From Flavobacteriaceae bacterium PS02336 (GTDB lineage: Bacteria; Bacteroidota; Bacteroidia; Flavobacteriales; Flavobacteriaceae), in the NCBI GenBank assembly GCA_029960065.1, contig JASCOF010000001.1:806001-870000 (forward strand): a stretch of 64,000 nucleotides of DNA, in the 5' to 3' direction. The position numbers and the translations under genes are program-made. The notes beneath the pieces are model-generated. The model was not told where the DNA came from. It worked only from the letters and a program-made list of their open reading frames with translations, and ran no database searches. Shown piece by piece: positions 53,490 through 62,881 of the stretch (positions are counted from its first letter, which is position 1; each line of letters opens with the position of its first letter).

Positions 53490-54752
53490 ATGAAAGATAT
53501 ATTTAGTAGCGTAGATTTAACCGCAAAGAGCGCAAAGACTTTAACGCAAAGTTCGCAAAGGAAATTAGCTTATTGCTTACTGCTTATAGCTTACTGCGGA
53601 ATATTTATTTCCTGCAATAAAAAGAAAACAGAAGAAAGCCACGAAGAAGAAAAATCAAGTACAGAACTTGCGTTAACCGAATCACAGTACAAAACCGTAG
53701 ACATTGAAACAGGATTTGTAGAAGACAGAAATCTCAATAAAATTATTAAAGCCAATGGTTACACTACAGTTCCGCCTCAAAACTCAGCTGAGGTTTCAAC
53801 ATTAATCGGCGGAACAGTAAAAGATATTTATGTTTTAGAAGGAACATTTGTCAATAAAGGGAAAGTTTTGGCAACGATCCAAAATCTTGAAGTAATTGAA
53901 ATGCAGGAAGAATATCATTCGGCCGTAGCCAATATTGAATATTTGCAGTTAGAATACAACCGCCAGAAAACATTGAGCGACGAAAATGTAAATCCGAGAA
54001 AGATATTTCAGGAAGTAAAAGCCAAACTAGCCGCAGAAAGAGCTCGCGCACAGGCAGCGAAAAATAAATTGGATGCTCTGAATGTTTCGACAAAAGGAAG
54101 CTCTTCGTTAGTGCCCATTTTAGCGCCCATAAATGGTTATGTAGGACAAATTAATATTGCGAAAGGTGCTTTTGCAAATACAGGAGTTTCTTTGTTTGAA
54201 GTAGTAGATAACAGTCAGATGCATTTGGATTTGAATGTTTATGAAAAAGATTTAGGTTCGATTTCTATTGGTCAAGTAATTGATTTTGTACTAACGAATC
54301 AGTCCAATAAATCGATTAAAGGAAAGATTTTCGGAATCAATAAATCATTCTCTAACCAAAGTAAAACGGTTGCCGTTCATGCAAAAATTGATCCTGCCGA
54401 TGCCAAAGGACTTATTCCTGGAATGTATGTTTCGGCCAATATCAATATTACGAACGCTACAGTTCCAGCACTTCCAAAGGATGCAGTAGTCAAAAACGCC
54501 GATAAATTCTTTGTTTTTGTTCAAGAAGAAGAACATGTCGAGGAAAAACACGAACATAAAGAAGGGGAAAAAGAGGAATCTCATGAAAAGGAAATTCATT
54601 TTAAAGCAATTGAAGTGATTCCGGGCACTACAGATTTAGGTTTTACCGAAGTTAAGTTTGTAGATAAGATAGATCCTCAAGCAAAAATCGTTACAAAAGG
54701 GGCTTTTTATCTGCTGTCTGCAATGAAAGGCGGAGGAGAGCATGAGCATTAA
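53490..54752 (+). CDS. czcB: CzcB-like membrane-fusion lipoprotein
   Basis: The 420-residue adaptor has a lipoprotein signal with lipobox FISC (about residue 42), barrel-sandwich and alpha-hairpin regions (EVIEMQEEYHSAVANIEYLQ), and a His/Glu-rich metal-binding segment (EEEHVEEKHEHKEGEKEE) plus a GGGEHEH end. It links the CzcA pump and CzcC channel. The n-region is unusually long and coded by repeat DNA (DLTAKSAKTLTQSSQ), and the core LAYCLLLIAYC comes from a second direct repeat. The start is fixed by the czcC stop 3 bp upstream. Confidence 0.9.
   Translation: MKDIFSSVDLTAKSAKTLTQSSQRKLAYCLLLIAYCGIFISCNKKKTEESHEEEKSSTELALTESQYKTVDIETGFVEDRNLNKIIKANGYTTVPPQNSAEVSTLIGGTVKDIYVLEGTFVNKGKVLATIQNLEVIEMQEEYHSAVANIEYLQLEYNRQKTLSDENVNPRKIFQEVKAKLAAERARAQAAKNKLDALNVSTKGSSSLVPILAPINGYVGQINIAKGAFANTGVSLFEVVDNSQMHLDLNVYEKDLGSISIGQVIDFVLTNQSNKSIKGKIFGINKSFSNQSKTVAVHAKIDPADAKGLIPGMYVSANINITNATVPALPKDAVVKNADKFFVFVQEEEHVEEKHEHKEGEKEESHEKEIHFKAIEVIPGTTDLGFTEVKFVDKIDPQAKIVTKGAFYLLSAMKGGGEHEH
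53515..53597. repeat. Repeat DNA inside the czcB signal-peptide region
   Basis: 53515-53561 holds four cgcaaag words and translates as LTAKSAK, the same peptide that the left czcC-side arm would give. 53565-53597 holds the direct repeat cttattgcttactg / cttatagcttactg, which codes the hydrophobic signal core. Confidence 0.85.
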
Positions 54753-55062
54753 TTTTTTAAGATTCTAAGGTTCTAAGACACTAAGTTGCTAAGACTTTCT
54801 CATTTTATGTCATCCTGACGGAGGAAGAATCACACGAGAAGCTCGACAAAGATTGGAGAAATACTATTTGGAATTACTTGTGTGATTCTTCGTTCCTCAG
54901 AATAACAAACAAAACGTTTCATTCTTTGAATTGAAAAAAAACTTTGTGCCTTAGTGCCTTTGTGGCATAAAACTTTACTACAAAATGCTTAAATTTAGAA
55001 CATTATTTTAAACAAAGTTTCATAGAGAATAAACCTGAAACTTTAAACTTGAAACTCCAAAA
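54753..55062. repeat. Composite repeat gap before the P-type ATPase gene
   Basis: The 310-bp gap holds ctaag words (54757-54793), a degenerate GTCAT-class element (54808-54907, copy 3, sharing gagaagctcgacaaagattg with copy 1) and ctttgtgccttagtgccttt at about 54943-54962. No gene is seen. Confidence 0.85.
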
Positions 55063-57069
55063 ATGATACATCAAGATAAAGAAGTAAAAAATATAAAAAA
55101 TAAACCCAAACCTACCTGCTGCTGTTCACACGATGAGCCTGTGCATTCCGATAATGATGGACATAATCACGGACATGACGGACACGATCATGAACATAAT
55201 GTAAAAGGCAGTTTGTTTCAAATGTTTCTGCCTTCAATTATATCGTTTGTTTTGCTGATAATCGGAATTGCAATTGATAATTATTTTCCGCAAAATTGGT
55301 TTACTGGAATTGTTAGAATTGCATGGTATGTGATAGCGTATCTTCCTGTTGGGCTTCCAGTTTTGAAAGAAGCCTATGAAAGCATTGTAAAAGGCGACGT
55401 TTTTTCTGAATTTTTCTTGATGTGTATTGCTACGATTGGAGCGTTTGCGATTGGTGAATATCCTGAGGGCGTTGCGGTTATGCTTTTTTATACCATTGGC
55501 GAAACTTTTCAAGGAATGGCTGTAAGCAGAGCAAAATCTAGTATTAAAAGTTTACTGGATCAGCGGCCAGATGAGGTTCATGTTTTAGAAAATAATATTG
55601 CGGTAAAAGTAAAAGCAAAAGACGTTGCGATTGGATCTATAATTCAGCTTAAAGCGGGAGAAAAACTGGGTTTGGATGGTGAATTGTTATCAGATTCGGC
55701 TTCTTTCAATACAGCGGCTTTAACTGGAGAAAGCAAACCTGACACTAAAAAGAAAGGCGAAGTTGTTCTGGCAGGAATGATAAACGGAAATACCATTGCA
55801 GAAGTGAAAGTAACAACGGCTTACAGCGATAGTAAATTGTCTAAAATCCTAGAATTGGTGCAAAATGCCACAACAAAAAAAGCGCCTGCCGAATTATTTA
55901 TTCGAAAATTTGCTAAAATCTATACACCAATTGTGGTTTATCTGGCAATTGCAATTTGTCTTTTGCCAATGCTTTTTGTAGACAATTACGTTTTTAGCGA
56001 TTGGTTGTACAGGGCTTTGGTTTTTCTTGTAATTTCTTGTCCGTGTGCTTTGGTTATCAGTATTCCGCTGGGTTATTTTGGCGGAATTGGCGCTGCAAGT
56101 AAAAATGGAATTCTGTTTAAAGGCAGTAATTTTCTAGATAGTATTTCGAACATTCAGAATGTTGTGGTTGATAAAACCGGAACAATGACAGAAGGTGTTT
56201 TTAAAGTTCAGGAAGTCATTATAAAACCCGAATTTGATAAAGATGAAATCCTGAAATTAGTGAATGCTCTAGAAAGCCGAAGCACACATCCAGTTGCAAC
56301 GGCAATTCATAATTATGCGGGACAAATTGATTCTTCGATTGAGTTAAAAGGCGTTCAAGAAATTTCGGGACATGGATTAAAAGCTGTTTTCAATGAAAAA
56401 GAACTACATGTTGGGAATTTTAAATTGCTGGATAAATTCAATATTTCGTATGATATTGATCCTTCTTCAATCGTTTACACTACAATTGCCATCGCTTACG
56501 ACGGAAAATTTGCGGGTTATTTGACCATTGCCGATGAAATTAAAGAAGATGCAAAAGAAACCGTTTCGAAACTAAAATCTTTAGGCGTAAAACTAACCAT
56601 GTTGAGCGGTGATAAGACAAACGTCGTTCAATTTGTAGCAGATAAACTTGGAATAACAAAAGCTTTTGGAGATTTACTTCCGGAAGATAAAGTAAATAAA
56701 GTAAATGAAATAAAGGTCAAAAACGAAACTATTGCTTTTGTTGGTGATGGTGTAAACGACGCACCTGTAATCGCCTTAAGTACAGTAGGAATTGCGATGG
56801 GAGGTTTAGGAAGCGATGTCGCAATAGAAACTGCTGATGTTGTGATTCAGGATGATAAACCGAGTAAAATTGCAATGGCAATTAATATTGGTAAACAAAC
56901 TAAAAAGATTGTCTGGCAGAATATTACGCTGGCTTTTGTCGTAAAAGCTTTTGTATTAATTCTAGGCGCGGGCGGACTAGCAACAATGTGGGAAGCCGTT
57001 TTTGCTGATGTTGGAGTAGCTTTATTGGCAATTTTGAATGCAGTCCGAATTCAGAAGATGCGGTTTTAG
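55063..57069 (+). CDS. Zn/Cd-exporting P1B-type ATPase
   Basis: The 668-residue pump has no HMA domain. Instead it starts with cysteines (TCCCSHDE) and a His/Asp-rich tail (HNHGHDGHDHEHN). The metal motif CPC is at 326-328, the phosphorylated aspartate is D370 (DKTGTMTEG), the HP motif is in STHPVATAIH, and GVNDAP lies near the end. ADVGVALLAILNAVR fits the Zn/Cd group (P1B-2). It moves metal from cytoplasm to periplasm, where CzcCBA can export it further. Confidence 0.93.
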   Translation: MIHQDKEVKNIKNKPKPTCCCSHDEPVHSDNDGHNHGHDGHDHEHNVKGSLFQMFLPSIISFVLLIIGIAIDNYFPQNWFTGIVRIAWYVIAYLPVGLPVLKEAYESIVKGDVFSEFFLMCIATIGAFAIGEYPEGVAVMLFYTIGETFQGMAVSRAKSSIKSLLDQRPDEVHVLENNIAVKVKAKDVAIGSIIQLKAGEKLGLDGELLSDSASFNTAALTGESKPDTKKKGEVVLAGMINGNTIAEVKVTTAYSDSKLSKILELVQNATTKKAPAELFIRKFAKIYTPIVVYLAIAICLLPMLFVDNYVFSDWLYRALVFLVISCPCALVISIPLGYFGGIGAASKNGILFKGSNFLDSISNIQNVVVDKTGTMTEGVFKVQEVIIKPEFDKDEILKLVNALESRSTHPVATAIHNYAGQIDSSIELKGVQEISGHGLKAVFNEKELHVGNFKLLDKFNISYDIDPSSIVYTTIAIAYDGKFAGYLTIADEIKEDAKETVSKLKSLGVKLTMLSGDKTNVVQFVADKLGITKAFGDLLPEDKVNKVNEIKVKNETIAFVGDGVNDAPVIALSTVGIAMGGLGSDVAIETADVVIQDDKPSKIAMAINIGKQTKKIVWQNITLAFVVKAFVLILGAGGLATMWEAVFADVGVALLAILNAVRIQKMRF

Positions 57070-57072
57070 TAA

Positions 57073-57117
57073 AAAAACAAAGCCCTATTTCATGTTTTGA
57101 AGTAGGGTTTTGTTTTT
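57073..57117. terminator. Bidirectional terminator
   Basis: Two 20-bp arms (57073-57092 and 57098-57117), with two G-U type differences, lie between the convergent ATPase and sulfatase genes. Confidence 0.8.
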
Positions 57118-57153
57118 AAGTATATATTTAACGCCAATATATTTTCAATAATT

Positions 57154-58725
57154 TTATCGTTCGATTTGAGGTTTAGGTAATTTTGCAATTACTTCATCAA
57201 TTGAAAATGTTGCTGGAGCTTGACGAGGCGGAAATTTTCTGTAGGTTTCTAGATAGTTTGCTACTTTAGATACAGCAGGTAAAATTAAAAAAGCGCGGTC
57301 CATCATCCATCTCTCGTATCCTATTGAACCATCAACTGAATATTCATAGGGATCTGCTAACAAATCAATTATAAAAGGTCCTCTTAGCTTTACCATTGGG
57401 TTTCGCCATATTTCCATTCCTTTTGCATATTGCGCAGAAAAAGTATATTTAAAACGATCGTCGCGATATGCAACAAGATTGCCATCATCATCAAAATAAA
57501 TAAAATCATGTCGAACGCTTCCACTTTGTCCTTTAAGATATGGTAACTGATTGTAACCATCCAAATGTACTTTAAAATTATTACTTCCTTCCTGAACTCC
57601 ATTTTGAGCACTTTGAGCTATATTTTGATCTCCTCCAGCAGCAGCGACTAGAGTAGGCAGCCAATCTTCCGCAGAAAATAATCCGGTTAAATTGCTTCCA
57701 GGTTTAATCACACCAGGCCATCTTATAACAGCTGGAGCACGATATGCACCTTCCCAATTAGTGTCTTTTTCAGAACGAAATGGAGACGAACCTCCATCAG
57801 GCCACTGATTTTTCATTGCACCATTATCTGTTGTCCAGATTACAATAGTGTTATCAGCGATTTTTAGATCATCTAGTAGTTTTAAAAGTTCTCCAACCAT
57901 TGCATCATGTTCAACCATTCCATCTGCTTGGGTACCAAGCCCTGTTTTTCCTAATGAAGAAGGTTTTAAATGCGTAAAAACATGCATTCTGGTACTGTTA
58001 AACCATGTAAAAGAAGGCTTGCCGGCTTTGGCAGATTTTGTGATAAAATCTTTAGCTGCTGCTAAAAATTCTTCATCTACTGTTTCCATTCTCTTCTTAG
58101 TAAGTGGCCCTGTATCTTCAATTTTTCCTCCAGCGGTTGATCTTAATACGCCACGAGGACCAAATGCTTTTTTAAATTCTTCTCCTTTTGGATAATCTGC
58201 ATTTTCGGGTTCTTCTTCAGCATTTAGGTGATAAAGATTTCCAAAAAACTCATCGAATCCATGAGCAGTGGGTAAATATTTGTCCTGATCACCAAGATGA
58301 TTTTTACCAAATTGACCGCACGCATAACCTAGTGGCTTAAGAAATTCTGCTATTGTAGGATCTTCTTTTTGTAATCCTACAGGAGACCCTGGCAATCCTA
58401 CTTTTGTTAGGCCAGTACGATAAGGTGATTGTCCTGTGATAAAAGCAGCACGTCCTGCAGTACAGCTTTGCTGCGCGTAATATTGAATAAAAACAGCTCC
58501 TTCATTACCAATCTTATCAATATTAGGAGTTGTAAATCCCATTAATCCACGGCTGTAAAGACTTACATTAGAAACTCCAACATCGTCTCCAAAAATGACT
58601 AGAATATTAGGTTTTGATTTGTTTTTTTGCGAGGCAACATTTGTCGTAAATCCTATGCATAATAGAAAAAGTAATACTGCCTGAATTTGTTTTTGATCCT
58701 GATTTAATTTTTTAAGTATGCTCAT
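57154..58725 (-). CDS. Secreted arylsulfatase (short form)
   Basis: The 523-residue enzyme has a signal region ending NVASQ and a sulfatase domain. Metal ligands are in FGDDVG (D47, D48). The formylglycine cysteine is C88 in CTAGR, fitting the C-x-A/P-x-R rule. It removes sulfate esters from glycans or small molecules. It needs a maturation enzyme encoded elsewhere. It lies downstream of a second sulfatase gene. Confidence 0.92.
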   Translation of the reverse strand: MSILKKLNQDQKQIQAVLLFLLCIGFTTNVASQKNKSKPNILVIFGDDVGVSNVSLYSRGLMGFTTPNIDKIGNEGAVFIQYYAQQSCTAGRAAFITGQSPYRTGLTKVGLPGSPVGLQKEDPTIAEFLKPLGYACGQFGKNHLGDQDKYLPTAHGFDEFFGNLYHLNAEEEPENADYPKGEEFKKAFGPRGVLRSTAGGKIEDTGPLTKKRMETVDEEFLAAAKDFITKSAKAGKPSFTWFNSTRMHVFTHLKPSSLGKTGLGTQADGMVEHDAMVGELLKLLDDLKIADNTIVIWTTDNGAMKNQWPDGGSSPFRSEKDTNWEGAYRAPAVIRWPGVIKPGSNLTGLFSAEDWLPTLVAAAGGDQNIAQSAQNGVQEGSNNFKVHLDGYNQLPYLKGQSGSVRHDFIYFDDDGNLVAYRDDRFKYTFSAQYAKGMEIWRNPMVKLRGPFIIDLLADPYEYSVDGSIGYERWMMDRAFLILPAVSKVANYLETYRKFPPRQAPATFSIDEVIAKLPKPQIER

Positions 58726-58877
58726 GAGATTTTTTTTTAGGTTATAAAATAAGTTTGTAATGAGGTATAATTAAAACCTTAAGAAAATTATTACACAAAG
58801 CTATGGGTTTAAATATTTGATTTTTAAATTTTTATGTTTCATTTTATAATATGAAACATAAAAAAGCCAAATTAAAA

Positions 58878-58920
58878 TGAAGTGCCCCAAAAAAGGTATA
58901 AACTTTTTTGGGGCACTTCA
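58878..58920 (-). terminator. Hairpin after the long sulfatase gene
   Basis: Perfect 18-bp arms tgaagtgccccaaaaaag / cttttttggggcacttca lie between the two sulfatase genes. The T-run after it on the minus strand is short, so read-through is possible. Confidence 0.75.
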
Positions 58921-58961
58921 TAATCAAATTGACCTTTAAATTTTTATGTGCACTTAAAAGG

Positions 58962-61331
58962 TTATGGTTTTAAATCCACCACAACTTTTTCAATTTTGCC
59001 TTGAAAAGAAAAAGGCGCATCGTATGTTCTGTTCACAGGAGTACCAAAATCTTCGCCCACATCCAAAGTTTCATCAGCAGAAAAACGGCTTGGAACGGTT
59101 TTAGGAATATCCCCATCTGCCACTTTTTTACCATCAACAAGTAAAGTAGCTTTAGCAGCTTTTCCTACACCGCCGCCAGCATAATCAAAATTAACGACAA
59201 TTTTATGTTTACCTGTTGTTAAAGCTGTCGGCGATTGTATGCTCCATTTATGATTAGGATAATGTGAAAAAGCATAAGCAAATGTCGGTTTACCTTTTTG
59301 AAGCATTAAAGCTAATCCGGCAAAATAGCCTCCTTGGGTAATAATCATCCCTTCCTGACCTGCTTTTACGTCAACATCTGCTGTTATACTAAAAGAAGTA
59401 TTTTTCATATTAGGAGCCATACCTTCAGTTATACGAGATGTGCCTTGATGAAAAGTAAATTGATTTCTGCCTTTATTCAAATTAGGACGGTTTTCAGGAT
59501 TTACCCTGTCAATGTAACGATCATCAAAAGGAAAAACCTTGTATTTTTCAGCTTCTTCCATAAAATCTTTTTGCATTTCTTTCAGCTTTTCGGGATTCTG
59601 TGCTGCAATATCTTTGGCTTGGCTAAAATCTTTTTTCAAATCGTATAACTCCCATTTATAATCTTTTACGGGATCTTCTGAAGGTACAGGATGTCCTTGC
59701 CACGGAAGGTTTTTAGGAGTTGTGCTTGCCATCCATCCATCTTTATAATATGCTCTATTTGCAATAACTTCAAAATACTGTGATTTATGTGTTTCAGATG
59801 CAGTAGCATTATCAAAAGAATAGACAAGGCTTTTTCCTGCAATTGGTGTCTGATCAAAGCCATCCACTTTTTTAGGTTCTGGAATATTGGCTGCTTCAAG
59901 AATTGTTGGAACAATATCGGTAATATGAGTAAACTGACTTCTTACTTGACCCACTTGTTTAATTCTAGCAGGCCATGAAATTACCATTCCAGTGCGGCTT
60001 CCTCCTAAATGCGATGCTATTTTTTTATCCCATTGAAAAGGTGTATTCATAGCATGTGCCCAGCTTTGCGAATAATGTTCTGCCATCCAGGGACCGCCGA
60101 ATTCATCTAAATTTTTCAGCATAAATTCTTCTGTATCCACTTCGCCATTAACCATAATTCCAATTTCGCTAGTCAATCCCTGACCAGTTGGATCTTCTGC
60201 GCTAGCACCATTATCACCCATTATAAAGATGACCATTGTGTTGTTATATTCCCCTAAATCTTTAATAGACTGCAAAATTCGTCCAATTTGATCATCGCAA
60301 TAAGCGAGCATTGCGGCATAGAATTCCATTTCTCTGGCAGCTACTTTTTTCATTCCTGGAGAAAGTGCATCCCATTTTTGATATTCTGGAGGAGTTGCTG
60401 CCAAAAGTGCGTCTGATGGAATGATACCTAATTTTTTTTGATTTTCATATGTTGCAATACGCTGTTTATCAAATCCCTGATCGAATTTACCTTTAAATTT
60501 AGCAATCCATTCTTTAGGTGCTTGATGAGGAGCATGTGCTGTTCCTGGTGTATAATAGGCAAAGAATGGTTTGTTCGGCGAAACGTTTTTTTGAGTTTGT
60601 ATCCAATGGATCGCATGATCTGCCAGATCACGGTCTAAAATATAGTCAGGATCGACTTTTTCATCTTTAAAATAAGGATCAACTGGTTTTGTCCCTTCAA
60701 ACAATGCAGGTCTGAATTGGTGCGCATCGGCACCTAAAAAACCGTAGAAATATTCAAAACCTAATCCAGTAGGCCATAAATTAAATGGTCCGGCTGGAGT
60801 AGATTGCCAGTCTGGCACATTATGATTTTTTCCAAACCATGAAGTTCCATAACCGTTATCAGTTAAAATTTTACCAATTGTAGCAACGCTCCGCGGCACT
60901 AGACTGTTGTAACCGGGATAAGGAGTAGAGAATTCCATAATAATTCCTGTAGCCGCAGTATGGTGATTTCTACCTGTAATCAACGCTGCTCTGGACGGAG
61001 AACAAACAGCAGTTGTATGAAAGCGGTTGTAACGCAATCCGTTTTTGGCTAGAGCATCAAAATTGGGTGTTGGTATTGGTCCTCCAAAAGTTGAGGTTGC
61101 GCCAAAACCCACATCATCAATCATAATTAATAAAACATTAGGAGCGCCTTCTGGTGCGCTGATTTCCTTAGGCCAGTCAATCGGATCAGAAGCTTTGATT
61201 GTAGGAGCCACTTTACCAACTTTTTGATAGGGTTCAATAGGTAAAACGGTTCTGTCAGGCCAATTTTGAGCGTGTGTTGCGCTAAAGGAAAGCAATGAAA
61301 TTAATACGGTGAGCAAAAAGTTATTTTTCAT
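58962..61331 (-). CDS. Secreted arylsulfatase with C-terminal sandwich domain
   Basis: The 789-residue enzyme has a signal peptide (ending ATHAQ). The sulfatase core has metal ligands D72 and D73 and formylglycine cysteine C110 in CSPSR. GRNHHTAATGIIMEF follows. A C-terminal beta-sandwich-like domain starts at about residue 640 (DVDVKAGQEGMIITQGGYFA). This long form resembles the Pseudomonas-type arylsulfatase family. The substrate is unknown. Confidence 0.92.
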   Translation of the reverse strand: MKNNFLLTVLISLLSFSATHAQNWPDRTVLPIEPYQKVGKVAPTIKASDPIDWPKEISAPEGAPNVLLIMIDDVGFGATSTFGGPIPTPNFDALAKNGLRYNRFHTTAVCSPSRAALITGRNHHTAATGIIMEFSTPYPGYNSLVPRSVATIGKILTDNGYGTSWFGKNHNVPDWQSTPAGPFNLWPTGLGFEYFYGFLGADAHQFRPALFEGTKPVDPYFKDEKVDPDYILDRDLADHAIHWIQTQKNVSPNKPFFAYYTPGTAHAPHQAPKEWIAKFKGKFDQGFDKQRIATYENQKKLGIIPSDALLAATPPEYQKWDALSPGMKKVAAREMEFYAAMLAYCDDQIGRILQSIKDLGEYNNTMVIFIMGDNGASAEDPTGQGLTSEIGIMVNGEVDTEEFMLKNLDEFGGPWMAEHYSQSWAHAMNTPFQWDKKIASHLGGSRTGMVISWPARIKQVGQVRSQFTHITDIVPTILEAANIPEPKKVDGFDQTPIAGKSLVYSFDNATASETHKSQYFEVIANRAYYKDGWMASTTPKNLPWQGHPVPSEDPVKDYKWELYDLKKDFSQAKDIAAQNPEKLKEMQKDFMEEAEKYKVFPFDDRYIDRVNPENRPNLNKGRNQFTFHQGTSRITEGMAPNMKNTSFSITADVDVKAGQEGMIITQGGYFAGLALMLQKGKPTFAYAFSHYPNHKWSIQSPTALTTGKHKIVVNFDYAGGGVGKAAKATLLVDGKKVADGDIPKTVPSRFSADETLDVGEDFGTPVNRTYDAPFSFQGKIEKVVVDLKP

Positions 61332-61495
61332 AAAATTTAATGGTATTATTATTTATAGAAAAAAAGTGATAACTTTTTAAGAGGCTGTATTTTAATTAAA
61401 TACATAGTAAATGTAAGCAAAATAATGTAGTGTATTAAAAAAAAAATATTGAAATTCTTAGTACGATTATTTCTGTATTTTTTGGGATAAAAAAA

Positions 61496-61520
61496 AGCCC
61501 ATTTCTATTCGAAATGGGCT
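61496..61520 (-). terminator. Terminator after the cytochrome c peroxidase gene
   Basis: Arms agcccatttc / gaaatgggct are followed on the minus strand by eight Ts. This separates the peroxidase gene from the sulfatases. Confidence 0.85.
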
Positions 61521-61570
61521 GAATAGATTTGCAAATACTTGGGGCAAAATACAAATCAATTTAACTAAAT

Positions 61571-62713
61571 TTATTTTGGCATTTCTGGAACTATTATTCT
61601 TCGTGTTGGCGTGCTTAAAGTTTCAATAAAAGCCAACAAATCACTGATTTCTTCTTTACTTAAATCTAATTTTCGCAGCATTGGATCAGATTTTGGAATT
61701 AAAGAATCTCTTGCTGTTCCCAAATATTTTTTTTGGACAGGTGAAGGGTTTCCTAAATTGTACAATTCCACAACATCGAGTAAACTTGGAAAATGTCCAT
61801 GATGCATCCAAGGTTTCGTATTTACGACTTCGCGAAGTGTCGGTGTTCTGAATTTGCCAATATCTTTGACATCTTTAGTCACATTATAACGTCCAAAATC
61901 TTCGTTTTTTGTACCGAATAAAGTTTGTCCGTCATTATGGAACTGATTATCGCTGAAGTATGGCGTATTGTGACAATTGATGCATTGTGCCTTGGTTCTA
62001 AACAAATGAAGACCTTTTACCTGCTGATCGGTATAAATATCTGATTTTCCGCTTACAAATTGGTCAAATTTACTTTTCGGACTATTGATCGATCTCTCAA
62101 AAGTGGCAATCGCATACTGAATGCGTTCTAAAGTCACTTTTTTGTCTCCAAAGGCAGCACTAAATAAAGCATTATACCCTTTAATTTTAGCAATTTTATC
62201 GACAGCAATCGTCAGTTTTTCATTCATTTCTAACGGATCCGAAACAGGAAACTGCGCTTGATCTTCAAGACTTGAAGCGCGTCCATCCCAAAATAGGGAA
62301 GTAGCATACGCCGAATTTAAAATCGTCATCGAATTTCGTTTTCCTGTCTGGCGATCGTGTCCAAACGAACGTGTCAAATTATCTGTCCAGCCCAATTCTG
62401 GATTATGACAGGAAGCGCAGGCAATTTGTCCGCTTCGGGATAATCTCGGATCAAAAAACAAGATCTTCCCCAAACTCTCTTTTTCCTTAGAGTACGGATT
62501 ATAAGCAGGATACGGCACAGCAGGAAGTACGCCAATATCCTGAAATTTAGATTTATCGATACTTTCATGCAGTTCCGCGGCAGGCCATTTTGAAGAATCG
62601 CTGCTGGAATATAATTTTCGTAATTCCTGAATGTCGGTGTAATCAGGTCCTTCAGATGCCTTATAAGCAGATAATCCAAGCAGGAATAAGATGGGTAAGA
62701 TTAGTTTTTTCAA
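61571..62713 (-). CDS. Di-heme cytochrome c peroxidase (MauG/CCP family)
   Basis: The 380-residue exported protein has two c-type heme sites: CASCH (C99, C102, H103) and CINCH (about C244-H248). LGKILFFDPRLSRSG and RNSMTILNSAYATSLFWDGR are family blocks. It reduces hydrogen peroxide, or in MauG-like members oxidises a partner, in the periplasm. It follows the surface-protein gene by 168 bp but ends at its own terminator. Confidence 0.92.
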   Translation of the reverse strand: MKKLILPILFLLGLSAYKASEGPDYTDIQELRKLYSSSDSSKWPAAELHESIDKSKFQDIGVLPAVPYPAYNPYSKEKESLGKILFFDPRLSRSGQIACASCHNPELGWTDNLTRSFGHDRQTGKRNSMTILNSAYATSLFWDGRASSLEDQAQFPVSDPLEMNEKLTIAVDKIAKIKGYNALFSAAFGDKKVTLERIQYAIATFERSINSPKSKFDQFVSGKSDIYTDQQVKGLHLFRTKAQCINCHNTPYFSDNQFHNDGQTLFGTKNEDFGRYNVTKDVKDIGKFRTPTLREVVNTKPWMHHGHFPSLLDVVELYNLGNPSPVQKKYLGTARDSLIPKSDPMLRKLDLSKEEISDLLAFIETLSTPTRRIIVPEMPK

Positions 62714-62787
62714 TTCTTTTTATTTTTTTGTTTTTTGATTTGTTTTAAGTCTCAAGTCTCAGTCTCAGTTTTGTCTTATATCTCAAA

Positions 62788-62820
62788 AGCTTTGTCAAAG
62801 TTTTAAACTTTGACAAAGCT
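62788..62820. repeat. TTTGTCAAAG-class hairpin (copy 3)
   Basis: Perfect 16-bp arms agctttgtcaaagttt / aaactttgacaaagct with a 1-nt loop follow direct words agtctcaagtctcagtctca (from 62747). They are in the gap between the surface protein and peroxidase genes. Confidence 0.85.
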
Positions 62821-62881
62821 CGAAAGTTCCAGACTGCCAACTGCGACTGAATACTAAATACTAATCACTGACGACTAATCA

